From: Candidatus Kuenenia stuttgartensis
GTDB taxonomy: Bacteria; Planctomycetota; Planctomycetia; Planctomycetales; Planctomycetaceae
DNA: 49,638 nt
Assembly: GCA_945904015.1 (NCBI GenBank)
Contig: CAMDPK010000034.1
Span: forward strand, 1-49,638
Direction of reading: 5' to 3'
In this document: piece by piece, positions 16,380-25,131 of the stretch
Layout of the letters: every line of letters begins with the position of its first letter
Position numbering within the stretch: position 1 is the first letter of the stretch
Made by a program: the position numbers and the translations under genes
Notes under the pieces: generated by a model
Told to the model about the DNA's origin: nothing
Database searches by the model: none
The model's input: the letters and a program-made list of their open reading frames with translations, nothing else

Positions 16380-19300
16380 ATGCTCAAACCCCGTCGCCTT
16401 TTATTGCTTATTGGCGTTGCCGCACTGATCGCGTGGCCGCGCGAGCGGGCCGACTCGCAAGAGTCGCCGACGTTCGATGCGGCCTCGGTCGAGTTCTTCC
16501 AAACGAAAGTGAAGCCGCTGCTGGAAGCTCGCTGCTTCGAGTGTCACGGGCCGGAGGCGAAAAAACTCAAAGGCGGTTTGAGTCTCGCATCGCGAGCAGA
16601 CGCGCTTCGCGGCGGTGATTCCGGAGCGGCGATTGTGCCGGGGAAGCCGGGCGAGAGTCTGCTCGTCAAGGCGATCAACTACGTCGATTTCGAGATGCCC
16701 CCCAAGTCGCGTCTGCCCGAAGGCGAAGTCGCGATCCTGACCGAATGGGTCAAACGCGGCGCTCCGTGGAGCACCGGCAAAGACGATCCGGCCCGCGACC
16801 TAAAGCCCGATACGTTCCCGCTGGCGGAACGCAAAGCGAAGCATTGGGCCTGGAAGCCGATCGCTCACGTCGAGGCAACGGCTGTGAAACGTGCGGACTG
16901 GCCGGCTGACGACATTGACCAGTTCGTGTTGGCCAAGCTTGAAGAGCGAGGCTTATCTCCCGCCGCGACCACCGACCGTCGCACTCTGTTGCGCCGAGTT
17001 TACTTCGCGCTCAACGGACTCCCGCCGACTCCCGCCGAGGCCGCCGAATTCGTTGCCGACAAAGCGCCGACGCGCGAGGCACTCGCGCGCGTCGTGGACC
17101 GCTTGCTCGACTCGCCGCACTTCGGAGAACGCTGGGCGCGGCATTGGCTCGACCTGGTCCGCTACGCTGAGACGCTCGGCCACGAGTTCGATTACCCGCT
17201 GGCTCACGCGCACCAGTACCGCGACTACGTGATCCGCGCGCTCAATGCCGATGTGCCGTACGACCGGTTTGTGGTCGAGCACGTCGCGGGGGATCTTTTG
17301 CGAGAGGGGGAGACAGGGAGAGGGGGAGAGAGGGAGAAAAACAAAACTCAACAATCCGCTGCTTCTCTCCCCCTCTCCCTGTCTCCCCCTCTCCCCCTCT
17401 CCCGGCTCCACCCCACCGATGGTTACAACGAATCGCTGCTCGCCACCGGATTCTGGTTTCTCGGCGAGGACAAGCACGCTCCGGTCGATGCCAAAGCGGA
17501 GCAAGCGGCGCGGATCGACAATCAACTGGACGTTTTCTCGAAGACATTTCTCGGACTGACGGTCGCTTGTGCCCGTTGTCACGACCACAAGTTCGACGCG
17601 ATTCGGACATCGGACTACTACGCCCTCGCCGGCTTCCTGCAAAGCTCGCGACGGCAGACGGCGTATCTCGACCCGCACGGCAAGATCGACGCGGCGGTCG
17701 CCGAATTAAAACGCTCGCGTTCTGAACAGACATCGAATTCGAAGATCGCCAAGACTCGCGACGTTCCAGAGGGAACGAAGTTGTTCGAGGACTTCACCGC
17801 CACATCGTTCGTCGATCTGCAACACCCGTCGGCGTCGCCTGAGAGCCGAGAACGCATTGCCGACAACTCACCACTCACCACTCACCACTCTCCACTCCCC
17901 CACCGTTGGTTCGCGACCGGTTGGGCGTTTGGCGATGGTCCGAATCGCCACGGAGTCGTTCACAGCGGCGAACTCGCTCCGCGGTTGCGCGGAGTACTCC
18001 GATCGCCGACGTTCACGATCACGCATCCGCAAATCCTGTATCGGCTGGCCGGGCAGAACGCGCGCGTGCGGCTGATCCTCGACGGCTACCAGATGATGGA
18101 CTTCAGCGGTCTGCTGTTCAACGGCACGACGTTCGAGGTCAAGACCGACGGCAAGTGGGTCTGGCATCGGCAGGCGGGCGACCTGCAAAACCACCTCGGC
18201 CGCCGAGCCTACATCGAACTGATCGACGACGGCGACGGATGGATCGCGTGTGAGTCGATCTGGTTCAGCAACGGCGGCCGGGAACCCGTGGGACAGGCTT
18301 CCAGCCTGTCGGAAATTGAATCCTTGGATCGACAGGCTGGAAGCCTATCCCACGAGATTCCTGAACCGATGCGAGCCGTCGCCATCTGTGACGGCAACGC
18401 CGTCAACGAACACGTCTTCATTCGCGGCAGCCACAAAAACCTGGGGCCAGAGGTTGGACGCCGCAATCTGGAAGCGCTCGATGGCATCGACCAGCCCATC
18501 GTCGATCACGAAGCTGGCAGCGGCCGATTGCAGTTGGCGCTGCGATTGATCGACGCGAAGTCGAATCCGTTTGTCCCGCGAGTGGCGGTGAATCGCGTCT
18601 GGCATCACCTGTTTGGCCGAGGCATCGTCGAGTCCGTCGATAACTTCGGAGTACTCGGCAAGGAGCCGACGCATCCGGAATTGCTCGACCATCTCGCGGA
18701 GTCCTTCGTCGCCGACGGTTGGTCGTTGAAGCGATTGATTCGCCGCATCGTGTTGACGAATGCTTGGCAACAATCGAGCGAACCGCAATCGCCGGAACTT
18801 GCGAAGAAGGCCCATGATGTCGATCCGCAAAATCTGTGGTTGCACCGCGCCCCGATCCATCGACTCGAAAGTGAAGCGATCCGTGATTCGATGCTGCTGA
18901 TCGCTGGTCGTTTGGATCGCAAATCATTTGGCCCGTCCGTGCCGGTCCACCTGACTCCCTTCATGCAAGGCCGCGGCCGACCCGGCAACAGCGGGCCACT
19001 CGACGGCGACGGCCGGCGCAGCATTTACACCTCGGTGAATCGCAACTTTCTTTCGCCGATGATGTTGGCCTTCGACACGCCGATTCCGTTCACGACTATC
19101 GGCCGTCGCAATGTCTCGAACGTACCGGCTCAAGCGTTGATCCTGATGAACGACCCGTTCGTCCTCGACATGTCCAAACACTGGGCCGAACGCTCGCTGA
19201 AGGAGCAACCTGAAGTCACACCGGAGCAACGCATCGAGCGGCTGTACCTCGACGCCTTCACTCGCTCGCCGACCGCCGCCGAACAAGCTGAGGCCCTCGC

Positions 19301-19424
19301 GTTTCTGCACGAGCAAGCGAAGTCGTACAGCCTCCCCGCCGACGCCTGGTCCAGGAACGCTCAAGTCTGGACCGACCTCTGCCATGTGCTGTTCAATGTC
19401 AAAGAGTTCGTGTTCGTGAAGTGA
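16380..19424 (+). CDS. DUF1549/DUF1553 protein with cytochrome-c-like motifs
   Basis: This is an exported protein of 1014 residues. After a signal peptide (MLKPRRLLLLIGVAALIAWP) comes a planctomycete cytochrome C domain with heme motif CFECH (52-56). The DUF1549 region (YFALNGLPPTPAE, HWLDLVRYAET) follows with a second motif CARCH starting at Cys397. The DUF1553 domain (NPFVPRVAVNRVWHHLFGRGIVESVDNFG) fills the C-terminal third. Function is unknown; electron transfer is inferred from the CxxCH motifs. The ATG at 16380 starts the signal peptide. Three repeat-derived inserts lie in frame (17302, 17866 and 18287). The DUF1501 gene follows 26 nt downstream, the usual pairing. Confidence 0.92.
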   Translation: MLKPRRLLLLIGVAALIAWPRERADSQESPTFDAASVEFFQTKVKPLLEARCFECHGPEAKKLKGGLSLASRADALRGGDSGAAIVPGKPGESLLVKAINYVDFEMPPKSRLPEGEVAILTEWVKRGAPWSTGKDDPARDLKPDTFPLAERKAKHWAWKPIAHVEATAVKRADWPADDIDQFVLAKLEERGLSPAATTDRRTLLRRVYFALNGLPPTPAEAAEFVADKAPTREALARVVDRLLDSPHFGERWARHWLDLVRYAETLGHEFDYPLAHAHQYRDYVIRALNADVPYDRFVVEHVAGDLLREGETGRGGEREKNKTQQSAASLPLSLSPPLPLSRLHPTDGYNESLLATGFWFLGEDKHAPVDAKAEQAARIDNQLDVFSKTFLGLTVACARCHDHKFDAIRTSDYYALAGFLQSSRRQTAYLDPHGKIDAAVAELKRSRSEQTSNSKIAKTRDVPEGTKLFEDFTATSFVDLQHPSASPESRERIADNSPLTTHHSPLPHRWFATGWAFGDGPNRHGVVHSGELAPRLRGVLRSPTFTITHPQILYRLAGQNARVRLILDGYQMMDFSGLLFNGTTFEVKTDGKWVWHRQAGDLQNHLGRRAYIELIDDGDGWIACESIWFSNGGREPVGQASSLSEIESLDRQAGSLSHEIPEPMRAVAICDGNAVNEHVFIRGSHKNLGPEVGRRNLEALDGIDQPIVDHEAGSGRLQLALRLIDAKSNPFVPRVAVNRVWHHLFGRGIVESVDNFGVLGKEPTHPELLDHLAESFVADGWSLKRLIRRIVLTNAWQQSSEPQSPELAKKAHDVDPQNLWLHRAPIHRLESEAIRDSMLLIAGRLDRKSFGPSVPVHLTPFMQGRGRPGNSGPLDGDGRRSIYTSVNRNFLSPMMLAFDTPIPFTTIGRRNVSNVPAQALILMNDPFVLDMSKHWAERSLKEQPEVTPEQRIERLYLDAFTRSPTAAEQAEALAFLHEQAKSYSLPADAWSRNAQVWTDLCHVLFNVKEFVFVK
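17302..17393. repeat. 30-bp-arm inverted repeat inside the DUF1553 gene
   Basis: Perfect 30-bp arms (17302-17331 and 17364-17393) of purine-rich against pyrimidine-rich sequence surround a 32-nt spacer. It is read in frame as a Gly/Glu/Arg stretch followed by Ser/Leu/Pro repeats just before HPTDGYNESLLATGFW, where relatives continue directly. The low-complexity edges make exact boundaries uncertain. Confidence 0.85.
17866..17893. repeat. Tandem heptamer tract inside the DUF1553 gene
   Basis: Three perfect copies of ACTCACC plus one variant ACTCTCC run in tandem and are translated as LTTHHSPL. The tract sits in a poorly conserved part of the protein. It is a second repeat-type insert in this one gene. 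Confidence 0.7.
18287..18354. repeat. In-frame REP-pair element inside the DUF1553 gene
   Basis: 24-bp arms (18287-18310, 18331-18354) pair with one mismatch around a 20-nt spacer. Bounded by GTGGG and CCCAC (18288-18353) it is 66 nt, 22 codons, and starts exactly at a codon boundary. Its arms match the family at 3571, 35917 and 39570. Confidence 0.88.
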
Positions 19425-19450
19425 CATCGAGAAGACAAGAGGACGAGTGC

Positions 19451-20887
19451 ATGCACTGCCGACGCTTTTTGACTCAGCCGCAGACTCGACGTGCGATGTT
19501 GCAGACGTGTGCCAGCGGCTTCGGGACCGTCGCGTTGTCGTCGTTGTTGAATGAGCCGGCGTTTGGTGCCGAGGCGATTTCCGCCAGCGAGAAGAATCCG
19601 TTCGCCGCACGCATGCCGCATTTCGATGCGAAGGCAATGTCTGTCATCTTCTTGTACATGGACGGAGGCGTGTCGCAGGTCGATTCGTTCGATCCCAAGC
19701 CACGGCTCGATGCCGAAAACGGCAAGCCGTTTGCCATGAAGATCGAGAAGACACAGTTCAACAACATCGGCAACACCCTGGCCAGTCCGTGGAAGTTCAA
19801 CAAATACGGAGAGAGCGGCATTCCGGTCAGCGATCTGTTTCCGCATGTCGCTCAGCATGTCGACAAGCTCGCAGTCGTGAGGTCGCTGACGTCGCAGTTT
19901 CCTGAGCATACGAACGCGAACTACTTCCTGCACACCGGCAACGGCCAGCAAGGCCGGCCGAGCATGGGGGCATGGGTCGGCTACGGACTCGGCACCGAGT
20001 GCCAGGATCTGCCGGGCTTCATCGTGTTGAACGGTGGCCTGACTCCGCCCGGCGGGGCGGACAATTTCAACAGCGGCTTCTTGCCAGCGAGTTTCCAAGC
20101 GAGCGTGCTCGGCGCGAGCGATCCGCCGGTGGCGAACATCAAACGAATGGAATCGACCGCCGAGTCGCAGCAACGCAAGCTCGACCTGATGCGGCGACTG
20201 GATCGCAAGCTGCTCGAACAGACTGGGCCGGTGGATGCGCTCGAATCGGCGATTGCGAACTACGAACTCGCCGCGCGAATGCAAATGGCGGTACCAAAGT
20301 TGATGGACTTGTCGAACGAGACCGAGTCGACGCAGAAGGCGTATGGCCTGCAAGCCGACTTCGCCAACACGCGCACCTTCGGGCGCATTTGTTTGCTGGC
20401 TCGGCGGCTGGTCGAACGCGGCGTGCGATTCATCGAGCTGACTTGTCCCGGCGGCAACGGCGATCGCTGGGATCAGCACCACGGTCTCAAAGATGGTCAT
20501 CAGAAAAACGCGCTGACCGTCGATCAGCCGATCGGGGCATTGCTGGCCGATCTCGCACAGCGCGGATTGCTCGACAGCACACTCGTCGTGTGGGCGGGCG
20601 AATTTGGCCGGACTCCGTTTGCTCAGGGCAGCGACGGTCGAGATCACAATCCGTTCGCGTTCTCGATCTGGATGGCCGGAGGCGGCATCAAAGGTGGCAC
20701 GATCTACGGACAGACCGACGAATACGGCTACAAGTGCGTCGAGAACCGACTCGAGATGCACGACCTGCACGCCACGATGTTGCATCTGTTGGGCGTCGAT
20801 CACACGAAGCAGACGTTCCGCTTCAGCGGCCGAGACATGCGGCTGACCGACGTCTTCGGGCACGTCGTGAAAGAAATCTTGGCGTAG
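19451..20887 (+). CDS. DUF1501 protein paired with the DUF1549/1553 gene
   Basis: This 478-residue DUF1501 protein has an N-terminal twin-arginine segment (TRRAMLQTCASGFGTVALSS). Family motifs are FLYMDGGVSQVDSFDPKP, WAGEFGRTP and GRDHNPFAF. The ATG at 19451 has GAGG about 10 nt upstream; an in-frame GTG at 19421 overlapping the previous stop is less likely. It follows the DUF1549/1553 gene by 26 nt, so both are one transcription unit and the products probably work together outside the cytoplasm. The TAG stop (20885-20887) is contributed by the GTAG head of a palindromic element. Confidence 0.9.
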   Translation: MHCRRFLTQPQTRRAMLQTCASGFGTVALSSLLNEPAFGAEAISASEKNPFAARMPHFDAKAMSVIFLYMDGGVSQVDSFDPKPRLDAENGKPFAMKIEKTQFNNIGNTLASPWKFNKYGESGIPVSDLFPHVAQHVDKLAVVRSLTSQFPEHTNANYFLHTGNGQQGRPSMGAWVGYGLGTECQDLPGFIVLNGGLTPPGGADNFNSGFLPASFQASVLGASDPPVANIKRMESTAESQQRKLDLMRRLDRKLLEQTGPVDALESAIANYELAARMQMAVPKLMDLSNETESTQKAYGLQADFANTRTFGRICLLARRLVERGVRFIELTCPGGNGDRWDQHHGLKDGHQKNALTVDQPIGALLADLAQRGLLDSTLVVWAGEFGRTPFAQGSDGRDHNPFAFSIWMAGGGIKGGTIYGQTDEYGYKCVENRLEMHDLHATMLHLLGVDHTKQTFRFSGRDMRLTDVFGHVVKEILA

Positions 20888-20950
20888 CCACGCTCGCCAA
20901 GAGCGTGGGTTTTCCGCGAACTCCCCCACGCTTTTGGCGAGCGTGGCTAC
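20884..20950. repeat. REP-pair element between convergent genes
   Basis: 26-bp arms (20884-20909, 20925-20950) pair with one mismatch around a 15-nt spacer. Heads are GTAG at both ends, with an inner CCACGCT/AGCGTGG hairpin. It fills the whole gap between two convergent stop codons and supplies the TAG of the left gene, so it is well placed to act as a bidirectional terminator. Confidence 0.88.
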
Positions 20951-21952
20951 TCAACGCGAAATCGTTTGCCAGCCGCCGCCATCGGCGCTCGCGAGCGCGG
21001 CCAGATTGACTCGCAATGTTTGCAGGCCGTCGTCCAGCGGACACGCGGGTGGCGTGCCCTGTTCGACGGCCGCGAGAAACTGATCAGCTTGGCGGACAAA
21101 TAACGTGTCTCGTTCCAACGGAGCGATCCGTTCCTCTTGCCAGTCAGCACCCGGAGCCGTCAGCCAGCACAGTCGATTGAGATGCGATTCCCAGCGGATC
21201 GTGCCGCGTTCGCAGACGACTGTGAATGTGAACTCATTCGGGGCTTGATGCTGATTGAGGCTGTAGCTGGCCATGACGGCGCCGTGCCGAGCGAGCAGAT
21301 GCACGGTGTCCTCGACGGCGACCCCTTCGAGCACCTGATGCGCGGCGTCCGCAACCAAACGATCGACCGGGCCGAGCAGCCACTCGCCCGCGTTGAGGAC
21401 ATGCGTCAGCGCGTCTTGAATAGCGCCGCCACCGGTTGTTCGGTCTTTGTAGTAGATGTCGCGATAGGCCGGACGATACGTCGGGAAGTGTTGGCCGGAG
21501 ACGGCGATCAACTCGACCGGTTTGCCGAAGCGTTGATCTTGCAGCGCTGTCCGCATCGCAGTCAGCAGCGGATGACCGCGATAAACGTAGGCGACACTCG
21601 CAACGAGTCCACGGTCGCGCACGATCTGTTGCAGGCGGTCAATGCCGTCGGTTGTCGTGCTCAACGGTTTTTCGATGAGCAGATGCAAGCCGCGCTCGGC
21701 GAGCTGCGTGGCGATCGCGATGTGCAGATGTGCCGGGACCGCCACGACCGCGACCGTCGGCTGGGTGGCGAGTGCTTCATCAAGGCTGGCGAAGCCTCGC
21801 ACGCTGTATCGCTCGGCAATCGTTTGACGCAGCGCGGCGTTGACCTCGACGAAGATCGTCTCGGCGCGGCCTGTCGCCAGAAAGCAGCGCAGATGCCGCT
21901 CGCCGATCGAGCCGACTCCGACAACGAGCAATTTGTGAATCGGTTGGGTCAT
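20951..21952 (-). CDS. Gfo/Idh/MocA-family oxidoreductase
   Basis: The 333-residue dehydrogenase has the Rossmann motif VVGVGSIGERH (residues 10-20) and the EKPLSTT motif that positions the catalytic Lys near residue 95. Members oxidise or reduce sugars, inositols and related polyols with NAD(P). No signal peptide is seen, so it is cytoplasmic. It is the last gene of a minus-strand run with an HpcH/HpaI aldolase, a deacylase and a D-threonine-aldolase-like protein. A palindromic element separates it from each neighbour. The substrate is not predictable. Confidence 0.88.
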   Translation of the reverse strand: MTQPIHKLLVVGVGSIGERHLRCFLATGRAETIFVEVNAALRQTIAERYSVRGFASLDEALATQPTVAVVAVPAHLHIAIATQLAERGLHLLIEKPLSTTTDGIDRLQQIVRDRGLVASVAYVYRGHPLLTAMRTALQDQRFGKPVELIAVSGQHFPTYRPAYRDIYYKDRTTGGGAIQDALTHVLNAGEWLLGPVDRLVADAAHQVLEGVAVEDTVHLLARHGAVMASYSLNQHQAPNEFTFTVVCERGTIRWESHLNRLCWLTAPGADWQEERIAPLERDTLFVRQADQFLAAVEQGTPPACPLDDGLQTLRVNLAALASADGGGWQTISR

Positions 21953-21974
21953 AAAGCAGCGCGTCGGAGTTGAT

Positions 21975-22025
21975 GTAGCCCGGACGCCTACGTCCGGGGC
22001 GCTCGGACGTAGGCGTCCGAGCTAC
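21975..22025. repeat. REP-pair element inside the minus-strand operon
   Basis: 22-bp arms (21975-21996, 22004-22025) pair with one mismatch around a 7-nt spacer; inner hairpin CGGACG with CGTCCG. Both ends carry GTAG heads. The TAG stop of the aldolase gene (22022-22024, minus strand) is part of the right-hand GTAG. Confidence 0.88.
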
Positions 22026-22816
22026 AGGTTCGGTCGCTCGCTGGTCACACCCAGCGGAGCGAAGCGTTTTTGGATGTCGTCGAAGCCATTCTTCAAGAGC
22101 AGAATGTCCGCGCTGTGACAGAGGAATCGGCCGCCGAGGCTAAGCACTTCTTGCGCGTGCTCAATGTTGAAAATCGGCATGCCCCAGTGCTTGCCCGCCT
22201 TCTGGCAAGCGGCCGAGACCTTGCGCATCGCGTCTTTGATCAACTCGTGATTCATCTGGCCGGGGATGCCGCTCAAGATACTGAAGTCGCCGGGACCGAA
22301 GAAGACGATGTCCACGCCATCGACGGCGGCGATCTCGTCCACCTGAGCCAGTGCGTTGGGGTCTTCGATTTGAATGACGATGAAGGTCTGCTCGTTGGCC
22401 GCCTTGAGGTACTCGACCAGCGGCATCAGGCAGTACGGGTTGTCGGGATTGGCGGCGTCGATGCCGCGCTGTCCCAGAGGTGCGAACTTCGACCAGCGGA
22501 CCACTTCGCGAGCCTCGGCCGCGTTGTCGCAGCGCGGATACATGATGCCGGTCGCGCCTGCTTCCAGGATGCGGCCCATCCGCATGAACTCCCATTTCGC
22601 CGGCCGGACCATCACGTCCGACGATCCGACGCGAGCCGCTCGCAACAGCGTGTTCGCCGTCTCGACGCTGTGATGATGGTGCTCCAGGTCGAGCCAAATG
22701 CCATCGAAGCCCATCAGGCTGGCCATCTCGAAGATCGACGGGTCGGAGTAATGAATTGTTGTGAGCAGGACGGGCTGATTCTTGCTGAGCTTGGCTTTGA
22801 TTCGGCTGATTCGCAT
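22022..22816 (-). CDS. HpcH/HpaI-family class II aldolase
   Basis: The 264-residue enzyme has the family pattern: GFDGIWLDLEH with the acid-rich second strand, GATGIMYPRCDNAAEA, QIEDPNAL with the metal-binding Glu, and VDIVFFGPGDFS with the metal Asp. These enzymes cleave 2-keto-3-deoxy acids or related hydroxy-keto acids to pyruvate plus an aldehyde. It is cytoplasmic. It follows the AstE/AspA-like gene by 24 nt. The stop codon comes from the head of the palindromic element at 21975. Confidence 0.9.
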   Translation of the reverse strand: MRISRIKAKLSKNQPVLLTTIHYSDPSIFEMASLMGFDGIWLDLEHHHHSVETANTLLRAARVGSSDVMVRPAKWEFMRMGRILEAGATGIMYPRCDNAAEAREVVRWSKFAPLGQRGIDAANPDNPYCLMPLVEYLKAANEQTFIVIQIEDPNALAQVDEIAAVDGVDIVFFGPGDFSILSGIPGQMNHELIKDAMRKVSAACQKAGKHWGMPIFNIEHAQEVLSLGGRFLCHSADILLLKNGFDDIQKRFAPLGVTSERPNL

Positions 22817-22840
22817 GGTGGGTGAGTCTTGGTGAAAAAA

Positions 22841-23734
22841 TTACGAGGGCGTTTCCATCACGACGGCGACACTCGCGCCGGCGCTCACGGTCGGAAACGA
22901 TTGCAACACGATGACGACGCCAGTGTAGCGGGACTCGATTCGTTCAACACGTTGGCCAAGCACGTCGCACACCGTGCCGATGAGATCTCCGACGCGAACA
23001 CGCTGGCCGAGCGTCACGGCCGGCTCGAAGTAGCCATCGCACGGCGAGGGTTGATTGATTTGCATGTGGCCTGCGCCGAGTCGATGGTCTTCGACGATCA
23101 GCGGTGGACGCGGGATGTCCGGCGTACCGTCGAGCAATCCGAGTTCGATCATCACATTGAGACAGCCGCGAACGTACGCGTCGATGCCAGCGGGATCGCA
23201 ACGTCCGCCGCCGAGGTACTCGCAATAGATGGCCGGCACGTTCGCATCACGAGCGACCGACAGCGACCGGCCGTCCAAATTCGGATCGGTACCCCAGACG
23301 ACGTCCAGTCCGAAGACTTGGGCCATCCGTCGTTGCACTGCCAGCACGTTCGGATCGAGATGCAGCGTGTACCCGCTGAGCGGAAGGACCATCAGCCCGG
23401 TCCCGCCGGTGTGCAAGTCGATGTAGAAGTCCGCTGACCGAATCAGTTGCGAGAGCGCGAACGCCACTTGTTCGGTGAGGCTGCCATCCTCGCGGCCCGG
23501 ACACGTCCGAGCCAAGTCATTGCCGTCTTCGCCCGTGCGGCGTCCGAGACGAAATGCGGATTCGTTGACGACCGGCACCAGCGTCAATTTTCCACGCAGA
23601 GTTTGCGGATCAACCTCCATCATCAGCCGACGCACGGCCGCCATCGGCTCGAATTCGTCGCCGTGAACTCCGGCCGTGATCAGCAAGTGCGGCCCCGGTT
23701 GCTGTCCGACAATCTCGCGCGTTTGCAGTTGCAT
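22841..23734 (-). CDS. Succinylglutamate desuccinylase/aspartoacylase-family zinc hydrolase
   Basis: The 297-residue M14-type amidohydrolase has GVHGDEFE with zinc ligands His24 and Glu27, NESAFRLGRR for substrate carboxylate binding, and DLHTGG with the third zinc His. The C-terminal region (ITQPSPCDGYF-like, HLGAGH) is a beta barrel as in AstE/AspA relatives. Relatives remove N-acyl groups from amino acids. I chose the ATG at 23734 (AGGAA upstream); the longer in-frame start at 23794 translates a palindromic element. It lies between the D-threonine-aldolase-like and HpcH/HpaI genes in one operon. Confidence 0.87.
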   Translation of the reverse strand: MQLQTREIVGQQPGPHLLITAGVHGDEFEPMAAVRRLMMEVDPQTLRGKLTLVPVVNESAFRLGRRTGEDGNDLARTCPGREDGSLTEQVAFALSQLIRSADFYIDLHTGGTGLMVLPLSGYTLHLDPNVLAVQRRMAQVFGLDVVWGTDPNLDGRSLSVARDANVPAIYCEYLGGGRCDPAGIDAYVRGCLNVMIELGLLDGTPDIPRPPLIVEDHRLGAGHMQINQPSPCDGYFEPAVTLGQRVRVGDLIGTVCDVLGQRVERIESRYTGVVIVLQSFPTVSAGASVAVVMETPS

Positions 23735-23743
23735 GGCGTTCCT

Positions 23744-23809
23744 GGAGGATGGGCACTCTTGCCCGTCCACTCTTTGTCGAGAAGGGACGGGCAAGAGTGC
23801 CCATCCTAC
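23744..23809. repeat. REP-pair element, GGAGG type, copy 2
   Basis: Arms of 23 perfect bp (23746-23768, 23785-23807) flank a 16-nt spacer; the left arm is identical to that of the element at 16284. The right arm ends CCTAC, so its head is GTAGG. It fills most of the gap between two operon genes, 9 nt upstream of the ATG of the downstream gene. Confidence 0.9.
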
Positions 23810-23812
23810 GAA

Positions 23813-25024
23813 TTAGCCGCGGCGCGCGGCGATCGGCCAGATGGCTTCGACCTTGTCGCCGCGCGTGGCATAGATGCGGTCGTAGAGATTCACGTTCGGG
23901 TCGCAATGTGGCACGATGAACTCGATGCGGTCGCCGATCCGGGGCAGCTTCGCTCCGGGTTCGAGTGTCAGGATGCCGAACTCGTCGCCGCCGCGGTTGT
24001 AGGTCAGTCCCGGCCAGCCCTTCGCTTCCGGCTTCCAATTGGTTGTCGTGTCGAGTGCCTTCGTGCCAGCATCGACGGAGACGCGGTCGGGATGCGTCGC
24101 GTTCACGACGGTCGCCAGCACAGTCAGGCTGTGTTGGAAGTCGGAATAATTCTCGCCGCTGGTCTTGCCGCCGATGCGGCGATAGTCGATGTCCATGAAG
24201 ACGTACGAACCGACTTGAAGTTCGGTCACGCCGTCGATCGTGCTGTCGATGTTGTACGTCCCTGTGCTGCCGCCGGAGAGAATGCCCGCATCGAACCCGG
24301 CCTTGTTCAACAGATGGCGAGTCTCAACCGATTTCCCCATCGCCTCGCGAGACGTCTTTTCACGAGCCTCGAAGCCGACGACGTGCGAGGCGTGTCCGGC
24401 ATACGACTGGACTCCGCGGACGCAAAGCCGCTTGTGCTTCGCAATGAGTTGAGCCAATTCCAGTGCCGGCTGCCCCGGAAGGATGCCAGTGCGTCGATCG
24501 CCGATATCGACATCCACCAGCAGATCGACATCAACACCCGCGGTACTGGCAGCTTCGGCCAGCAGTTCCACTTCGCGCGGATGTCCGACGGACAGCATCA
24601 CACTCTTTCCCTGTTGAATGAGCGCGATCATGCGTGCGATCTTCGACGTCTCAATGATTGGCGACGTCAACAACACGCCCGTGATGCCCGCAGCCACAAG
24701 CGCTTCCGCTTCGGGAACCGTCGCCGCGCAAATTCCGAGTGCTCCCGCCGCCATCTGCCGTTTGGCGATCTCCGGGCACTTGTGAGTCTTTGCGTGTGGC
24801 CGAAAACCTCGACCAGACTTGCGACAGTGCTCGGCCATCGTCTTCACGTTGGACTCGAACGCATCCAGATCGACGAGCAACGCTGGTGTCGGAATCGCTT
24901 GCTTCGTGAGGTCCGTTGGATCGAGGCCGATGTTGATCTTCTGATCGCTCATCACATGCTCTCCGTAGGCCAAGAGACTCGTGGCCAAACCCGTGGCCAG
25001 AAATCTCCGACGATTGACGCGCAT
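23813..25024 (-). CDS. Exported D-threonine aldolase-like PLP enzyme
   Basis: The 403-residue alanine-racemase-fold protein begins with a Tat-type signal (NRRRFLATGLATSLLA), unusual for this cytoplasmic family. RPHAKTHK holds the PLP lysine (Lys79), and PHCDPN gives the metal pair His373 and Asp375 found in D-threonine aldolases. Family members split D-3-hydroxy amino acids into glycine and an aldehyde, or act on related D-amino acids. The ATG at 25024 has GGAG upstream and starts the Tat signal; a longer start at 25111 is not supported. It is the first gene of the four-gene minus-strand run. Confidence 0.88.
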   Translation of the reverse strand: MRVNRRRFLATGLATSLLAYGEHVMSDQKINIGLDPTDLTKQAIPTPALLVDLDAFESNVKTMAEHCRKSGRGFRPHAKTHKCPEIAKRQMAAGALGICAATVPEAEALVAAGITGVLLTSPIIETSKIARMIALIQQGKSVMLSVGHPREVELLAEAASTAGVDVDLLVDVDIGDRRTGILPGQPALELAQLIAKHKRLCVRGVQSYAGHASHVVGFEAREKTSREAMGKSVETRHLLNKAGFDAGILSGGSTGTYNIDSTIDGVTELQVGSYVFMDIDYRRIGGKTSGENYSDFQHSLTVLATVVNATHPDRVSVDAGTKALDTTTNWKPEAKGWPGLTYNRGGDEFGILTLEPGAKLPRIGDRIEFIVPHCDPNVNLYDRIYATRGDKVEAIWPIAARRG

Positions 25025-25078
25025 CGCGGCATCTCCAACAAATGTCGCCAGACGACGTTCACGAAGTCTCAAAAGGTC

Positions 25079-25105
25079 GAGAGCGACGCAAACCGCGTCG
25101 CTCTC
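25079..25105 (-). terminator. Hairpin terminator candidate after the DUF1501 gene
   Basis: An 11-bp perfect stem (GAGAGCGACGC with GCGTCGCTCTC) with a 5-nt loop sits 27 nt past the stop of the minus-strand DUF1501 gene. On that strand it is followed by a short T stretch, so it may end the transcript before the D-threonine-aldolase-like gene. Confidence 0.5.
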
Positions 25106-25131
25106 GTTCATGATCCTGATTCAATTGTTCG

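Noticed and set aside
17866..17893. Possible CRISPR-like short tandem repeats
   Set aside because: Seven-nucleotide units without spacers inside a coding gene are not a CRISPR array.
19361..20929. Minus-strand open frame (522 codons) opposite the DUF1501 gene
   Set aside because: Antisense to conserved DUF1501 motifs; composition is typical of GC-rich shadow frames.
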